Notes under the pieces: model-generated
Databases searched by the model: none
The model's input: only the letters and a program-made list of their open reading frames with translations
Told to the model about the DNA's origin: nothing
Assembly (NCBI GenBank): GCA_032716605.1
Contig: CM064506.1
Coordinates: forward strand, 20,487,794-20,551,793
Reading direction: 5' to 3'
Origin: Paralithodes platypus
Taxonomy: Eukaryota; Arthropoda; Malacostraca; Decapoda; Lithodidae
Length of the DNA: 64,000 nucleotides
Made by a program: the position numbers and the translations under genes
Part shown: positions 1-9,544 of the stretch, piece after piece
How the letters are laid out: the number at the start of each line of letters is the position of its first letter
How positions within the stretch are numbered: position 1 is the stretch's first letter

Positions 1-1074
1 AGCGACCGAAGCGTCGGCGAACGGTACGCGGGAGCGGCAGGAGCCGATCCATAGGGGCAACGGAAACACCGCGGTGCCCATGAGGAGGAGGCGGCGTAGC
101 CAGAGGCTCCCTAAGGGAAGGGGCAGAGCAGCCCAATGCAGCGAACCCACGAACAAGTCCCAGAGCCACCCCGGGAGGGAGACCGAGTGCAACACGGCGA
201 AGACCGTCCACCGAAGGTGCACCGCGGCCGGCAGACCCCGGGGCACCGTAGCGCCGGACAAAACCCATGCGAGACCGACCCATGGCACGACACGCGACGG
301 GGTCAAGCGCGACTTGGGAACATCGAAGGGGAACCCTAACCGTGCGATGTTGCGAACGACGGTGAGGGCGTCGCCAATGCACAGTCCTAGGGCGTCGGAA
401 ACTACCAACCAATCGGCCAAGGAAAACAGGATCTGGAGCCCGCTCCTGAGGAGAGGACCCAGAGCCTGCCCCACCAGTGCGGAGAAGATCTGCGGCGCGA
501 TGCGGAGACCGAAGGGAAGGCCGTCGAACAGGAACACACGATCGGAAGTCCGAACGGCCAAGAAGCGCTGGAAGCGAGGATGGAGAGGAACGAGCCAAGA
601 TGCATCCTGGAGGGCCAGCGACACTACCCATGACAGAGGGCACAGGGCCAGGCGTACCAGGGGTACCGGCAGCATCCGAAACCGTGTGTGCACGATGTGC
701 CCGTTGAGGGCCGACAGAACCACCACCGGTCGCATCGCGTCGCAGTTCGTCGACGGTACCAGAAAGACACGGGAGAGGAAAACCGGGTGACCGGCGGTCA
801 ACTCCCTCGACGCTACCCAGCTCGGGCATGGAAGTGAACACGTGGGCCACCTCTGAAGAGATGGGCCGGGGTCGGTGACAAGAGCGGAGTGGGGGTCTGG
901 ACGTCCACCTCCAGGTGAGACCCCTCCACGCAACCCGCCGCCCCCAACGTCCCTCGCGGCTACCGAGGGGCGCAAGGGCGAAAACAACCCGAGGGAGCAC
1001 CCGAGAGGAGGGGAGCGACCCGGTACGCCCAGGCGAGAAGGAGAACAAGGAGGCCGACCCAGAGAACTACACAT
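1..1074 (-). CDS. DIRS reverse transcriptase (partial), catalytic Asp residues lost
   Basis: One open frame from an ATG at 1074 to the window edge, at least 358 codons without a stop. Recognisable RT landmarks in order: SRVFLVPS, RPVVVLSALNGH, WVVSLALQDASW (motif A region, about 604-640), FDGLPFGLRIAPQIFSALV (about 465-525), ILFSLADWLVVS (motif C region, about 396-432), LPLPLGSLWLRRLL (about 80-125) and a start of RNase H (FADAS) at the very edge. In DIRS RTs motif A normally reads VDLxDAY and motif C YLDDW; here the first aspartate of each is alanine, so the polymerase should be inactive. The frame is nevertheless intact. Either a dead copy kept open by high GC, or a repurposed protein. Confidence 0.7.
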   Translation of the reverse strand, partial: MCSSLGRPPCSPSRLGVPGRSPPLGCSLGLFSPLRPSVAARDVGGGGLRGGVSPGGGRPDPHSALVTDPGPSLQRWPTCSLPCPSWVASRELTAGHPVFLSRVFLVPSTNCDAMRPVVVLSALNGHIVHTRFRMLPVPLVRLALCPLSWVVSLALQDASWLVPLHPRFQRFLAVRTSDRVFLFDGLPFGLRIAPQIFSALVGQALGPLLRSGLQILFSLADWLVVSDALGLCIGDALTVVRNIARLGFPFDVPKSRLTPSRVVPWVGLAWVLSGATVPRGLPAAVHLRWTVFAVLHSVSLPGWLWDLFVGSLHWAALPLPLGSLWLRRLLLMGTAVFPLPLWIGSCRSRVPFADASVA

Positions 1075-1876
1075 TGTGTTGACGTGGAGGTACCCCCGGT
1101 ACGGGCCGTGCGGGCATGAGCGCCACGTTGACCTCCTCTACCCCCGCCCCCCCCAACCTCGTCGAAAAGGGCGGGCCACCCCAACCCCAGGCCGGCGCGG
1201 GGCTGACCCCTTCGAAGGGCGGCCGGAAGTGTAAGGCCGGCCAGCCCCGACACAGAGGGGATGAAAGGGGCAAGAACAGAAGTGCGAGGCGGAACCGACG
1301 CACAGGCCAGCAACGTCCCAGTCCTGCGCCCGTGCAAGGCGGCAGCACTTGCAGCAGCACCCCGAAGAGGACCGGCAGAAGGACGGGACTGAGAAGACCC
1401 CGCGCGCGGCACAGCGCGTCGGTGCGTGACCTAAGCAGGGGCCGTAACGACACAGCGCGGCGTCGCGTGTCGGAAGCAGGGGCCGCCGACAGAGAAGCGT
1501 AGCATTCCCAAGCATCCTGCTTAAAAAAACCCGACGTATATAGCGCAGAGTACAACAAACCCTGACGAATAACCAAGGGGGCCGGCCGGCAGAACGAAGA
1601 CCGTACCGTCGTGCAGTGCCGAGTTGCCGCGCACAAAACCGCCTTCAGCTCGGGAACCAAAGACACCGCGAGCCGAAGGTGGACCCGCTGAACGCGGTCC
1701 AAACCCTCGCGAAGATCGCCTGGCGCAGACGCCTCGAAAAGCCGCAGGTGGTGAACAGACGTCTGGAGGGAACCTAAAGACAAGACAATAAGTCCGTCAC
1801 CCTCCGTCGCAAGGGAAAAACCTTGGCGACAGAGGGCTGATCCGGGTGAGAGAAGAACGGGGTAGCAATAGAACAA
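1067..1876 (-). pseudogene. DIRS gag-like C-terminal region
   Basis: Open frame of 269 codons in a different frame from the flanking frames. The N-terminal half has a leucine/arginine helical pattern ending in LYTSGFF that resembles the C-terminal part of DIRS gag-like ORF1 proteins; the second half is low complexity and out of register with known families. Overlap and frame change against the 645-codon frame to its right suggest that ORF1 was originally continuous and has been shifted. Assignment rests on position directly upstream of the RT and on general resemblance only. Confidence 0.35.
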
Positions 1877-3711
1877 AGTTCAAGAACGGGCGCGCTCATC
1901 CAGGACCAGAACGCGCCGTCCAACCCGCCGACAGACACAAGAGGAGGCAAAATCAGGGACGACTCCGGGGGAGGGACGGAAGGAGAGCCGTCGACGGATC
2001 GGTGTGTGACGGCGAAGGCCTCAGCAAACCAGGCCTCCAATGGGAGAGGGTGACCGAGCATGATGGCTAAGCCAGGCGTACCGGCGTCGCACAAACCTGT
2101 CCCATAGGAGGACAGACCCGTCAACACAGCCAGGGACTGAACAGCCGGAAGGATGTCAGGGCGGCTGAAGTCTGACCAGAGCGTAGGCCTGCAGAAGGGA
2201 GGGGGACCGTAGCAGGGGTAGGTAGGGTGAGGTGCTGAGGGTGAGGCACCGCCAAGAAGGGCGAGAAGAGGGAGTCTTCCATCGACTCCAAGCGCCCGTC
2301 GAAGCGTGACACAACCCAGCCCTGCATACCCGACAATTGATCCGAGAGAGGCTACCCCCCCCCCCCCCCCCAGATTGGTCGGCCCGCAGGGGCGAGCGTG
2401 AGCGGGAGCGAGACCCACGACACGAACCAGCAGCGTCGCGGCCCAAGGAAGGCGAGCGACGACGGTTGTGTCGCCGTTGAGGGACTCGTCCCCGATCACG
2501 AACGGCCGAGGGGGAAACAGCACCATTCCCTCTTCCAGCGACACATCAGCTCCTGAGAAAGGGGACCCCGAAACCTCGCGAAACCCCACCGAGGCAAGAG
2601 GAGGGGTACCCCCCTGGCGAGACGGTAAGTGAAGGTCAGGAAGAGAAGAATGAGGAGGAGCAGGACGACGGGAGTGGGAAGGCTGGCCGGGTGAAAGGAG
2701 GCCAGGAGCCGCGGGGGGAAACAGAGCAAGGATCCCCGGGGCTGAGATAACAGGGCGGCCCGACACCGAGGCGGAGGAGGGAGGGACCACCACCGTGGGA
2801 CGAGACCGTGAAGGAAGAATAGGCACTGAAGCAGGTGAAGTAGGAGAAGCAACGACATCCAGGCGGACCCTCCTGGACAGTGTAGGAGGAGGGAGCAGAG
2901 GGCCAGCTACAGCATGAACAACCGCGCGCGGAGAGGACAACGTAAGAGGAAGTCGTCTGGACTGGGGAAGCGGGCGGAAGGGAGTAGAGCCCCTATCCGT
3001 AGAGGCCAGGGGAGGGCGCACAGGGGCAGAGCCGCTAACCCCGGCCTCAGGGCGAGAACCCTGACGAGGGCGATGGGCGTCGTCAAGGCGATCAGGAGGA
3101 CAACGAGGCGAGCGAGAGCGTGGACGGAGCCGGGGAACCCCCCGACGATGGGACGACCGGCTGCGGGACCCAGGGGAGAGGGCCCGAGCAGGGAGAGGGC
3201 CAGGTGAACGGCCTTCAGTCGGGTCAGGGATACCCAGGGCGACGCGGATCCGGTCGGCAACAAAGGCCGGGGAACGGTGGCCCACAGTCCTAATGTGGCG
3301 GGAGACCATCGTCCACACCGACGGAAGGGAAGCAGGAGGCCACAGCCGCCGCCGAGGAACCAGGGCCATGGAGCAGCACAACCACCAGGGCCAGACACGT
3401 GCCACACAGAGCAGGGAGGTAGGCCGTAGAGGACACACAGAGCGAGTGGCGCAAGCAGGACTTGTGGCTCTCCAAGCACGGGGAGCGACAACCAAGGCGA
3501 AAGCAAGGCAGCCTACCTGCACTAGAAGAACACACACCATAATCAGCACGTCGAAGGAGTAAGTGGAGAGAATGTCCAAGAAGAACCAGGGAAGGAGCAT
3601 GGGGAAACAGGAACACACATGCAAACAGGTATCCGTACTCACCCTAAACTGGGAGCACAGAGGTAGGTGAGGAGGGCGGCCAAGGCGGAAGAGCACTAGC
3701 AGAACCTGCAA
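1774..3711 (-). CDS. DIRS ORF1 (gag-like), Pro/Ser/Arg-rich
   Basis: Open frame of 645 codons. The first ~90 residues are hydrophobic and cysteine-rich and may be untranslated leader; from about residue 140 the sequence becomes basic (SRSRSSHRRGVPRLRPRSRS), then proline/serine-rich, then a denser segment containing SLEEGMVLFPPRPFVIGDESL. After the poly-C run at 2350-2370 the neighbouring frame (SDQLSGMQGWVVSRFDGRLE, 2121-2336) reads more like protein than the annotated frame, so a homopolymer frameshift is likely. No catalytic motif; role as the structural protein of the element is inferred from its place before the RT. Confidence 0.4.
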   Translation of the reverse strand: MQVLLVLFRLGRPPHLPLCSQFRVSTDTCLHVCSCFPMLLPWFFLDILSTYSFDVLIMVCVLLVQVGCLAFALVVAPRAWRATSPACATRSVCPLRPTSLLCVARVWPWWLCCSMALVPRRRLWPPASLPSVWTMVSRHIRTVGHRSPAFVADRIRVALGIPDPTEGRSPGPLPARALSPGSRSRSSHRRGVPRLRPRSRSPRCPPDRLDDAHRPRQGSRPEAGVSGSAPVRPPLASTDRGSTPFRPLPQSRRLPLTLSSPRAVVHAVAGPLLPPPTLSRRVRLDVVASPTSPASVPILPSRSRPTVVVPPSSASVSGRPVISAPGILALFPPAAPGLLSPGQPSHSRRPAPPHSSLPDLHLPSRQGGTPPLASVGFREVSGSPFSGADVSLEEGMVLFPPRPFVIGDESLNGDTTVVARLPWAATLLVRVVGLAPAHARPCGPTNLGGGGGVASLGSIVGYAGLGCVTLRRALGVDGRLPLLALLGGASPSAPHPTYPCYGPPPFCRPTLWSDFSRPDILPAVQSLAVLTGLSSYGTGLCDAGTPGLAIMLGHPLPLEAWFAEAFAVTHRSVDGSPSVPPPESSLILPPLVSVGGLDGAFWSWMSAPVLELCSIATPFFSHPDQPSVAKVFPLRRRVTDLLSCL

Positions 3712-3839
3712 AGATGGAGAAAGTGTTAACCACCACTCAACATCTTACATGCAGGGCCTATAACACCAGTAAAGTGCATACACCAATATAGTATCAGGCA
3801 ACAAGATGACATAAAAAAAGTCAATAGTGAAAGCCAACT

Positions 3840-3992
3840 ATTACCGCAAATTTGCGGGCCAATGGAGGCATAACCGTACCGACACCACCCTCCTGCAATT
3901 TCGCGGGACCCCCCAACGATCTCCGCAAATTTGCGGGGAGCCGAAATGTCCCAGAGGACCGAATCGAGCACCCCTCAAATTTGCGGGACCGG
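3840..3992. promoter_or_regulatory. Cluster of CGCAAATTTGCGGG palindromic motifs
   Basis: Four copies of a near-palindrome: CCGCAAATTTGCGGG at about 3844, a diverged TGCAATTTCGCGGGA at 3894, CCGCAAATTTGCGGGG at 3926 and CTCAAATTTGCGGGA at 3974, spaced roughly 33-50 bp. They lie just outside the start of the DIRS gag-like frame. Could be binding sites in a promoter or terminal/internal repeat of the element; no direct evidence of function. Confidence 0.5.
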
Positions 3993-4265
3993 CCAAGATG
4001 GTCCGGCGCCGAAAAAGCGAGAGGAGCGTCTAGGGAAAACCAAAAGAGGCCCAGAAAAAAGCGTCATCTCCTTATGAACTCCAAGCGACGATGGCCATCA
4101 AGCTGAGCAGTGTCTTCCTTGATAATATCCTGACTCAACCGGTCAAGGGAGAGGCAAGGAAGACACACCAGGGGAGAGGAGGCACATCCCCTAGGAACCA
4201 CCCAACCCACAGAGATAGAGCAAAGCCCATGAGGAGAAGTGGCAGGAAGGGTGGTTTGGCACAAA

Positions 4266-4460
4266 CAGGGGCCCCCGTAGGGTACCCCAGGATTGGGCAA
4301 AAGGGTATGAAAGGATGGAGGTGAAAACAGTAAGGGAACACAAAAACCAGTAAATGAAACTGGCGAGAAAAAGGGTGGCCTAGCCGTGAGGAGAGAATGT
4401 GTCAGGGGCGAAAAACCCTGTGGTGTGAGGGAGGGGCCCCCGTGGGGTACCCCAGGATAT
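4266..4460 (+). repeat. Two direct copies of a GGGGCCCCCGTRGGGTACCCC motif
   Basis: The ~24-base motif occurs at about 4268-4291 and 4435-4458 with one difference. Each copy contains two small palindromes (GGGGCCCC and GGGTACCC). The rest of 3993-4459 shows no gene. Confidence 0.5.
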
Positions 4461-5467
4461 CACGAACCACCAAGCGCCCAGGCCCTTGAGACACAGTGAA
4501 GGCTCGAAAGGGGGGACTCGGGAATAACGCTAATAATGCGGCCGACACAAACCCTACAAACAGCACCGCCACCACGAAATCTCAGATCGTGAACCAACTG
4601 TACACCTAGGCTATGAAAATATGAAAACTCATAGGGGCATAGCAATTCCTGAATGAGAAACAAGCTAGGCTAAAATAAGCTAAAAGCTAAACTATGCCCA
4701 GACTAACAGGAAAAAAGAATATGAAAAGAGAAAGGAATGAAAAACACACGAGGAACGCCAGGCGCCCCCGTACCTTCGGTAGCTATTTCCACACGTGTCT
4801 CCATTAAACACACTTAGGAGCCCATTTACGTGTGCCCTAGATCACGTAACATCTGTCTAACAAAAAAGAAGGCCAGATAAGCCGAACGAACCTAAACAGG
4901 GTGAATTAAAGGAGCACAACAAAAGCGACTTCATTCAATGGAGCGCGTGAAAAAATGATGACAAGAGAGGGTCGCTCATGCGCACGTTCGACAGGGATCT
5001 GCACATGACGGAACACGGGATGGGCCTTAAGCGGTAACTAAGGTAAACCCCTTTTTCTTCTCTTCTATGCTTTTTTCACCTTCGGTGGTAGTTTTGGTTA
5101 ATGTACAACGTCTCCTAGAGCAAGATAAGGAGTAGACTCTAGACGTTTTCTTTTTAACCGCGGTTGGAATGACGACATAGCAGTCAAAATAGACAAGTCG
5201 TCATTGCAATTAGGTTAATAGCCTTGACGTTGGATTTGCCAAGACTACTAACAAATACTGCTGCCTCAAGGCAGTTCCAGACTTTATGTGTTTATGTGTG
5301 CAAACTCTGTGCTTCAGAGCAGTGACTACTTCCTGGAGAATTCTCATGGCGTATATACAGGCTCAGATATGTTATCATGGGTACATTTGTTCCTGGGATA
5401 GCACGACCCATGGTACCATAGGCCCTTAATCTATGGAAGCAGTATCATCAACACTAGACCAACCTAG
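4461..5467. other. No gene or repeat recognised
   Basis: Mixed-composition sequence between the DIRS block and the beta-mannosidase locus. I found no coding frame with homology, no SINE box and no clear inverted repeat. The promoter or an upstream leader exon of the beta-mannosidase gene could lie here but nothing distinguishes it. Confidence 0.4.
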
Positions 5468-5786
5468 CCTGTTATTAGTACGACGCAAAGTACCCTACCC
5501 TCATCACCAAGGCACCCTACCTTCAGCTCGGGGCTGTTCGGCCAGGCAGCCCAGGGAGACTACTACTACTACCCTGATCCCCACGACAGACATGAGCCCG
5601 AACCCCTTAACCCGAGAGAAGGAGGCGGTTTGTGGTGGCGTGTGTATGCCCCGGCCCTCATATGTCTGGGTGTGATGTGTGCCACTACCGGGTACTTGGC
5701 TTACCTGTCCTATATATACACCCACCCGCCACCACCGGGCATCATCATTATTCCTTCAAACTGGTCACTCAAGGCTGATCATAATT
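5468..5786 (+). CDS. MANBA: Beta-mannosidase exon 1 (5' boundary uncertain), membrane-anchor-like N-terminus
   Basis: The frame ends SNWSLKADHN and splices (donor GTGAGT, phase 1) to exon 2, matching the NWS start of the mature enzyme. In the same frame, 5648-5722 encodes a ~25-residue hydrophobic stretch (core CLGVMCATTGYLAYL) preceded by charged residues and a YYYY run. This looks like an uncleaved type II anchor rather than the usual signal peptide. The frame is open back to a TAG at 5465; the only in-frame ATG is 5675. If translation starts there only half of the hydrophobic segment remains; otherwise the true start is in an upstream exon and one of several AGs near 5478-5553 is the acceptor. 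Confidence 0.55.
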
Positions 5787-6151
5787 GTGAGTTGGGTATT
5801 GTAATTTGAATGAAGTATAGTATTGCCACTGTATGTATGTATGTATGTACAGTATATATCCAGGCACATATCCCATAACTGGGGGTGGCTGACTCAAGAC
5901 AGAGCTTGAACTGAAACAATATTTAAAGTTCCAATTCTTAGGGTCTGGAACCACTTTCGCTTTCCCTCGCCCCTTTCTTTGTCTCGTCTAGTAGATGAAT
6001 TTTACAAGGGGAGGAGGATTCCTAGCCTCCCACCCTCTATTGATTACTACTATTAGACAATGTTATTCAGTTTAAAAAGGGCCTCCAGCAATTAACAGGC
6101 TTCGAACTATCTACCAAAATAATATTCTAAAATATTCCTTTATGTTTTCAG

Positions 6152-6307
6152 TGATCATGGCGGTGGGAGGGACGGTGCCGGGCGGGGTGTACTCGGACTT
6201 GATGAAGGCCGGAGTACTAGATCAGTTTGACTACTACTACCGCTTCAACGACCTCGACTATCGTTGGGTCTCAAAGATGAACTGGACTTATTCTACCCAA
6301 CTCACTG
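6152..6307 (+). CDS. MANBA: Beta-mannosidase exon 2
   Basis: Acceptor TTTTCAG, donor GTCAGT, phases 1 and 1. Encodes [31 protein letters not shown] and NWTYSTQLT, the strongly conserved N-terminal carbohydrate-binding-like domain signature of animal beta-mannosidases (VPG...YRFND..YRWVS). Confidence 0.93.
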
Positions 6308-6639
6308 GTCAGTACTTTGTGTCTTGCATTTTGTCTTACCATCTTTTATATCAGGTCAGGTCAGGTCAGGTGAAGGTATTGAGGGATAAGCCTTTACAAC
6401 GGCACCTTGTACCTACTTTCTACTTTTCCTACTTATTTGAAGAGTGTAGAGAGGGGAGATAGGGTGTTGGAGAGAGAGGAAGCTGTTGTAGTGGCTTTGT
6501 TATGTGTGTTATTAGTCTGTATGCGTCGTCGCTTGTTTTATAACTTGTATCTAAAATGTTAGTGCTAAAAAGATACATAGAGGGCTTCTGAACTGGACGG
6601 ACCCAATGTTAATCCTGTAAGTCCTTAAATATACTGGCA

Positions 6640-6925
6640 CGGGTTGTTCTCACCGGAGACACATCCGCTTGGGAGCGTTTTGTGTATGGCCACCCTCCTA
6701 AAGGGGACTAAGGTGTCCGGCAATAAATAGAGAGGGCATGTGGAGAAAAATGGATGAACAAAATTGGGTGAAAAAAAGGTATGTGATTGTGGAGGGAGCT
6801 GCACCAAGGGAGACCTGAGATCGGATTACACGTGCCGATCTCAAATCCAAAAACTTGACAAGTGAAGCAGCCCTTAACAGGGTTGCCTGGAATATCGTCA
6901 TTAGGACAAGAGACTGAAACTGCAC
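6640..6925 (+). mobile_element. LINE 3'-end remnant
   Basis: Decayed RT C-terminus (NWVKK..., then LKSKNLTSEAALNRVAWN in broken frame) similar to the remnants at 9330-9480 and 9556-9960, next to an RTE-like 3' end (GGCCACCCTCCTAAAGGGGA, 6690-6711). Confidence 0.45.
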
Positions 6926-7067
6926 GTATTTGTGGAGCATTCAATCTTGAAATTTTATGTATGTGTGTATTGAGTTTTTACTAGTGCTAGTGAATTTCTG
7001 TGGAATTAAGTGGCCCTTGGGGGCAAGCAAATATATTGAATACTGTACAATATTTATATTTCCCCAG

Positions 7068-7216
7068 CTGACGCCTCACTGTTGAACTACACCCGAGTGG
7101 CGTTGATCTTTGAGGGTTTGGACACGGTGGCAGAAGTACAGGTCAATGCGCAGACGTTGGGACGCTCCGACAACATGTTCGTCAGATATGTCTTTGATGT
7201 CAAGAACCAACTGCAG
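7068..7216 (+). CDS. MANBA: Beta-mannosidase exon 3
   Basis: Acceptor TTCCCCAG, donor GTTAGT, phases 1 and 0. Encodes LIFEGLDTVAEVQVN and SDNMFVRYVFDVKNQL, matching the GH2 N-terminal beta-sandwich (L.FEGVDTV...N....DNMF..Y.FDV). Confidence 0.93.
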
Positions 7217-7317
7217 GTTAGTTGGTTTTATTTATGTAGTCAACACATGGTGATTCTATTTAGTTACAGTATATCAGTTTGTTAATGTTGCTAACGTTAA
7301 TGTTGCTAACTAAAGAA

Positions 7318-7612
7318 ACATCTGAGATTGGGGATTTTTTTTACAATAGAGAGCTTTAAGATAAAATTAGATGGGCATATTGAGGAGAGGGGTTGGGTGT
7401 GAGGGGGATCTGCCGGATGTAGGCCAATCGGCGTTCTGCAGACCCCCGTTTTCTTGTGTTGACCTCTGACTGTTTTGGTGAGGTCGGTCCTCATGGTGTT
7501 AGTGAGCTGTGCTTATAATTAGGCCTTATAATTGGGGTTGGGTGTGAGAGGGATCTGCCTTGTGTGGCCCAATCGGCTTTCTGCAGACTCACATTTTCTT
7601 ATGTTCTTACAT
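7318..7612 (+). mobile_element. Two LINE 3'-end fragments
   Basis: A remnant reading FKIKLDGHIEERGWV followed by GGGATCTGCC..CCAATCGGC..TTCTGCAGAC at 7389-7462, and a second copy of the latter at 7535-7606 ending in an ATGTTCTTAC-type tail. The pattern is that of truncated non-LTR 3' ends inside intron 3. Confidence 0.45.
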
Positions 7613-7624
7613 TCTGCCCCCTAG

Positions 7625-7833
7625 GAAGGTACCAGCAACACCCTGGACGTAAAGTTTGAGTCCCCCGTCAACTACTCCGCTCGGGAATACGAGGCCCAGG
7701 CGGCGGACTATGTGGTGCCGCCCAAGTGTGTCGACCCGGCCTTCAAGGGGGAGTGTCACGCCAACCACATACGCAAGACGCAGGCCTCATTCAGCTGGGA
7801 CTGGGGGCCGGCCTTTCCCAATATTGGCATTTG
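7625..7833 (+). CDS. MANBA: Beta-mannosidase exon 4
   Basis: Acceptor CCCCCTAG, donor GTCAGT, phases 0 and 2. Encodes the conserved GECHANHIRKTQASFSWDWG and PAFPNIGIW segments that close the N-terminal domain. Confidence 0.93.
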
Positions 7834-7855
7834 GTCAGTTCACTTCTTTGGGATA

Positions 7856-8090
7856 TGTACACTTGGTCAAAAAAGTATCTGCACCCCTACCCTGATAATC
7901 TGGTGTGTACAGCTTGGTAGGGTTGGCATCTCTCCCTGCAACTATATCCATCTATACTACTACCTACCTATACTACCTAAGACCTACTACCTACTACCTA
8001 CAACCTACAATTAACCTATACTATACTACCAAGTTGTGCACACCATATTATCAGGGTAGGGGTGCAGATACTTTTTTGACCAAGTGTACA
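7856..8090. mobile_element. Palindromic Tc1-like MITE
   Basis: Inverted ends of about 60 bp (beginning TGTACACTTGGTCAAAAAAG and the reverse complement at 8030-8090) flank a short AT-rich centre. The element starts only 22 bases after the exon 4 donor. End sequence and TA context fit the Tc1/mariner type. Confidence 0.6.
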
Positions 8091-8157
8091 GTACATGCTT
8101 AGATTAATATGCAGTATTCAAGAATGCATAATATATCGTAGGCTTGTGCATAAACCT

Positions 8158-8285
8158 TTAACTGTCTTGATAGCGTAATGCTTAGTGCGCGGAATTTCGG
8201 TGTGAGTATCCTAGGTTCGAGTCCTTGGAGTACCACATGTATTCATTACTTTCATTGATTTAATTAGTTAGGTTTATTTGTAAAT
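8158..8285 (+). mobile_element. tRNA-derived SINE (SINE-A)
   Basis: Contains a B-box-like GGTTCGAGTCC after an A-box-like stretch, then CCACATGTATT and the TTCATTGATTTAATT body shared with the copies near 23590, 34180, 35068, 36228, 37013, 43966 and, inverted, 17528 and 60345. A partial inverted copy is at 10795-10850. Confidence 0.6.
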
Positions 8286-8399
8286 TAATTGGTGAGTTTG
8301 TGAAAACAAATATGAATATATATTATATACACCATTATTGCTTACAGAAATTTGAAATCCATCTAACCCAAGCAAACTGATGTTTGCTATTTCAAAATG

Positions 8400-8560
8400 G
8401 TATATATTAAGACATATGCCCCATTTCTTTGTCAATATTAAGACCTTTCGTGCCATTTAGGTGTCAATTTTTCCTTGGAAGCGATAGCGAACCTGTAATT
8501 AAGGAGGGTAATGGGGTGTTTTATAAAGCTTCATAGAGGTCAAGGAAGGATACTAAACCC
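8400..8560 (+). repeat. R1 repeat copy, partial
   Basis: Carries the diagnostic string TTTCGTGCCATTTAGGTGTC followed by AGCGATAGCGAACCTGTAAT. See the R1 entry at 8886. Confidence 0.55.
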
Positions 8561-8629
8561 CAATGTACAGTACAGCTTATTTCCCCAGGTATATAACTAC
8601 TGATTGTTGTACTATATTGTTATAACCAG

Positions 8630-8759
8630 GAAGGATTGGAGGCTCGTGGGTTGGAACTCGCTGCTGGTGACTGACATTTACTTCGCAGCCGTCCCGACCT
8701 CGCCCCTTCCGTCAAAACCCGATCCATCCTTCAAACCGGGCTGGGAGGTCACTGTTAAG
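8630..8759 (+). CDS. MANBA: Beta-mannosidase exon 5
   Basis: Acceptor TATAACCAG, donor GTCAGT, phases 2 and 0. Encodes KDWRLVGWNSLLVTDIYFA and PGWEVTVK, the start of the second GH2 domain. A proline-rich loop lies between the two segments. Confidence 0.88.
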
Positions 8760-8885
8760 GTCAGTTAGATTTATATACAAACACTACGGTAAACCGACTG
8801 AGGGATACATAGGGGTTATGGTTAGTTAGTTAAGGGGAGGCAGACCGTTTGTTTATTCTATTTATTCATTTATTCATATATATAT

Positions 8886-9200
8886 TTTAGTTTCCTCCCT
8901 AGACCTCAATCAAACTTAGAAAAACACCCCCTAGACCCCCCTTCAAGATAGATTTTTACATATTTTGGTAGAAAAATTTCCCGGCCAAAGGCCGATTCCT
9001 TTTAAAAATGCAGGCTCGCTATCGCTCGCCAGGAAATAACCGACACCTAAATGGCACGAAAGTTCTTAAAATTGACGAGATGGGGCGAAAGGTGTTAAAA
9101 TGGCCACACTAATGGGCCGAACGTCTTATAATCTCAAAACTAGTGGGGCTAAACATGAGGGAGAAGGGGGTCCAGAAAAACGGTCTGCCTCCCCTTAAGT
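8886..9200 (-). repeat. R1 repeat, near full length
   Basis: R1 is the most frequent unnamed repeat in this window: at least fourteen copies in both orientations (8400, 8886, 11090, 45560, 47405, 53400, 55315, 57330, 57885, 58800, 59040, 59565, 63215, 63765). A full copy of about 310 bp reads, on this strand, TTTCCTCCCTAGACCT..., a GGCCGAAGGCC hairpin, GGCTCGCTATCGCTCGCCAG, then four imperfect ~27-base modules of the type ATGGGGCGAAAGGTCTTAAA, and ends AAACATGAGGGAGAAGGGG. It has no open frame, no RNA polymerase III boxes that I can see and no clear terminal inverted repeats, so its class is unknown. Confidence 0.7.
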
Positions 9201-9329
9201 AAAGCAGATTAACCAGACCACTGAGCTCCATACGAGGCTCTCATAGGTCTGACAGAGGTTATAGTTTCTGTCTAAGGTAGGTATAGATCAATTTATTTAA
9301 ACTAAGTGGCAAATTAAGCTTAACCATAA

Positions 9330-9480
9330 AGTTGGGTGGAGAGATGCAAGTCCGTGAACGTGGAGAGAGCTGTACCAAAAGGTAGTCTGATCTTGAATTT
9401 AAACACCTGACAAGTAAGGCAGTTATGAAGAGGGCTGCCTAGAGCGCCGCCATTAGGACGTGAGATTAGAACCACACTTT
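9330..9480 (+). mobile_element. LINE 3'-end remnant
   Basis: Degenerate copy of the RT C-terminal region also present at 6740-6925 and 9830-9960 (CTTGAATTTAAACACCTGAC, GCCGCCATTAGGACGTGAGA). No usable frame. Confidence 0.45.
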
Positions 9481-9544
9481 GTGTAAAGCGCAAGGTTTTA
9501 AAATTTATGTAGGGTATGTACTTATGAGAGGGCTCCCACCCTAC

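Larger units (their letters stand above)
1..3711 (-). mobile_element. DIRS-type retroelement, partial (runs off left edge)
   Basis: GC-rich block, clearly richer in G+C than the rest of the window, with long open frames on the minus strand only that make sense as a retroelement: a proline/serine/arginine-rich gag-like region to the right and a DIRS reverse transcriptase to the left. DIRS elements (YR retrotransposons) carry gag, RT/RNase H and a tyrosine recombinase; the recombinase, if present, lies beyond base 1. Termini were not found. A run of about 18 C at 2350-2370 falls in the gag region and probably shifts the frame. The arginine-rich plus-strand open frames over this block are shadows. 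Confidence 0.75.

Noticed and set aside
74..1502. Arginine-rich plus-strand open frames over the DIRS block
   Set aside because: They are antisense shadows of a GC-rich coding strand; the minus strand carries clear RT motifs.
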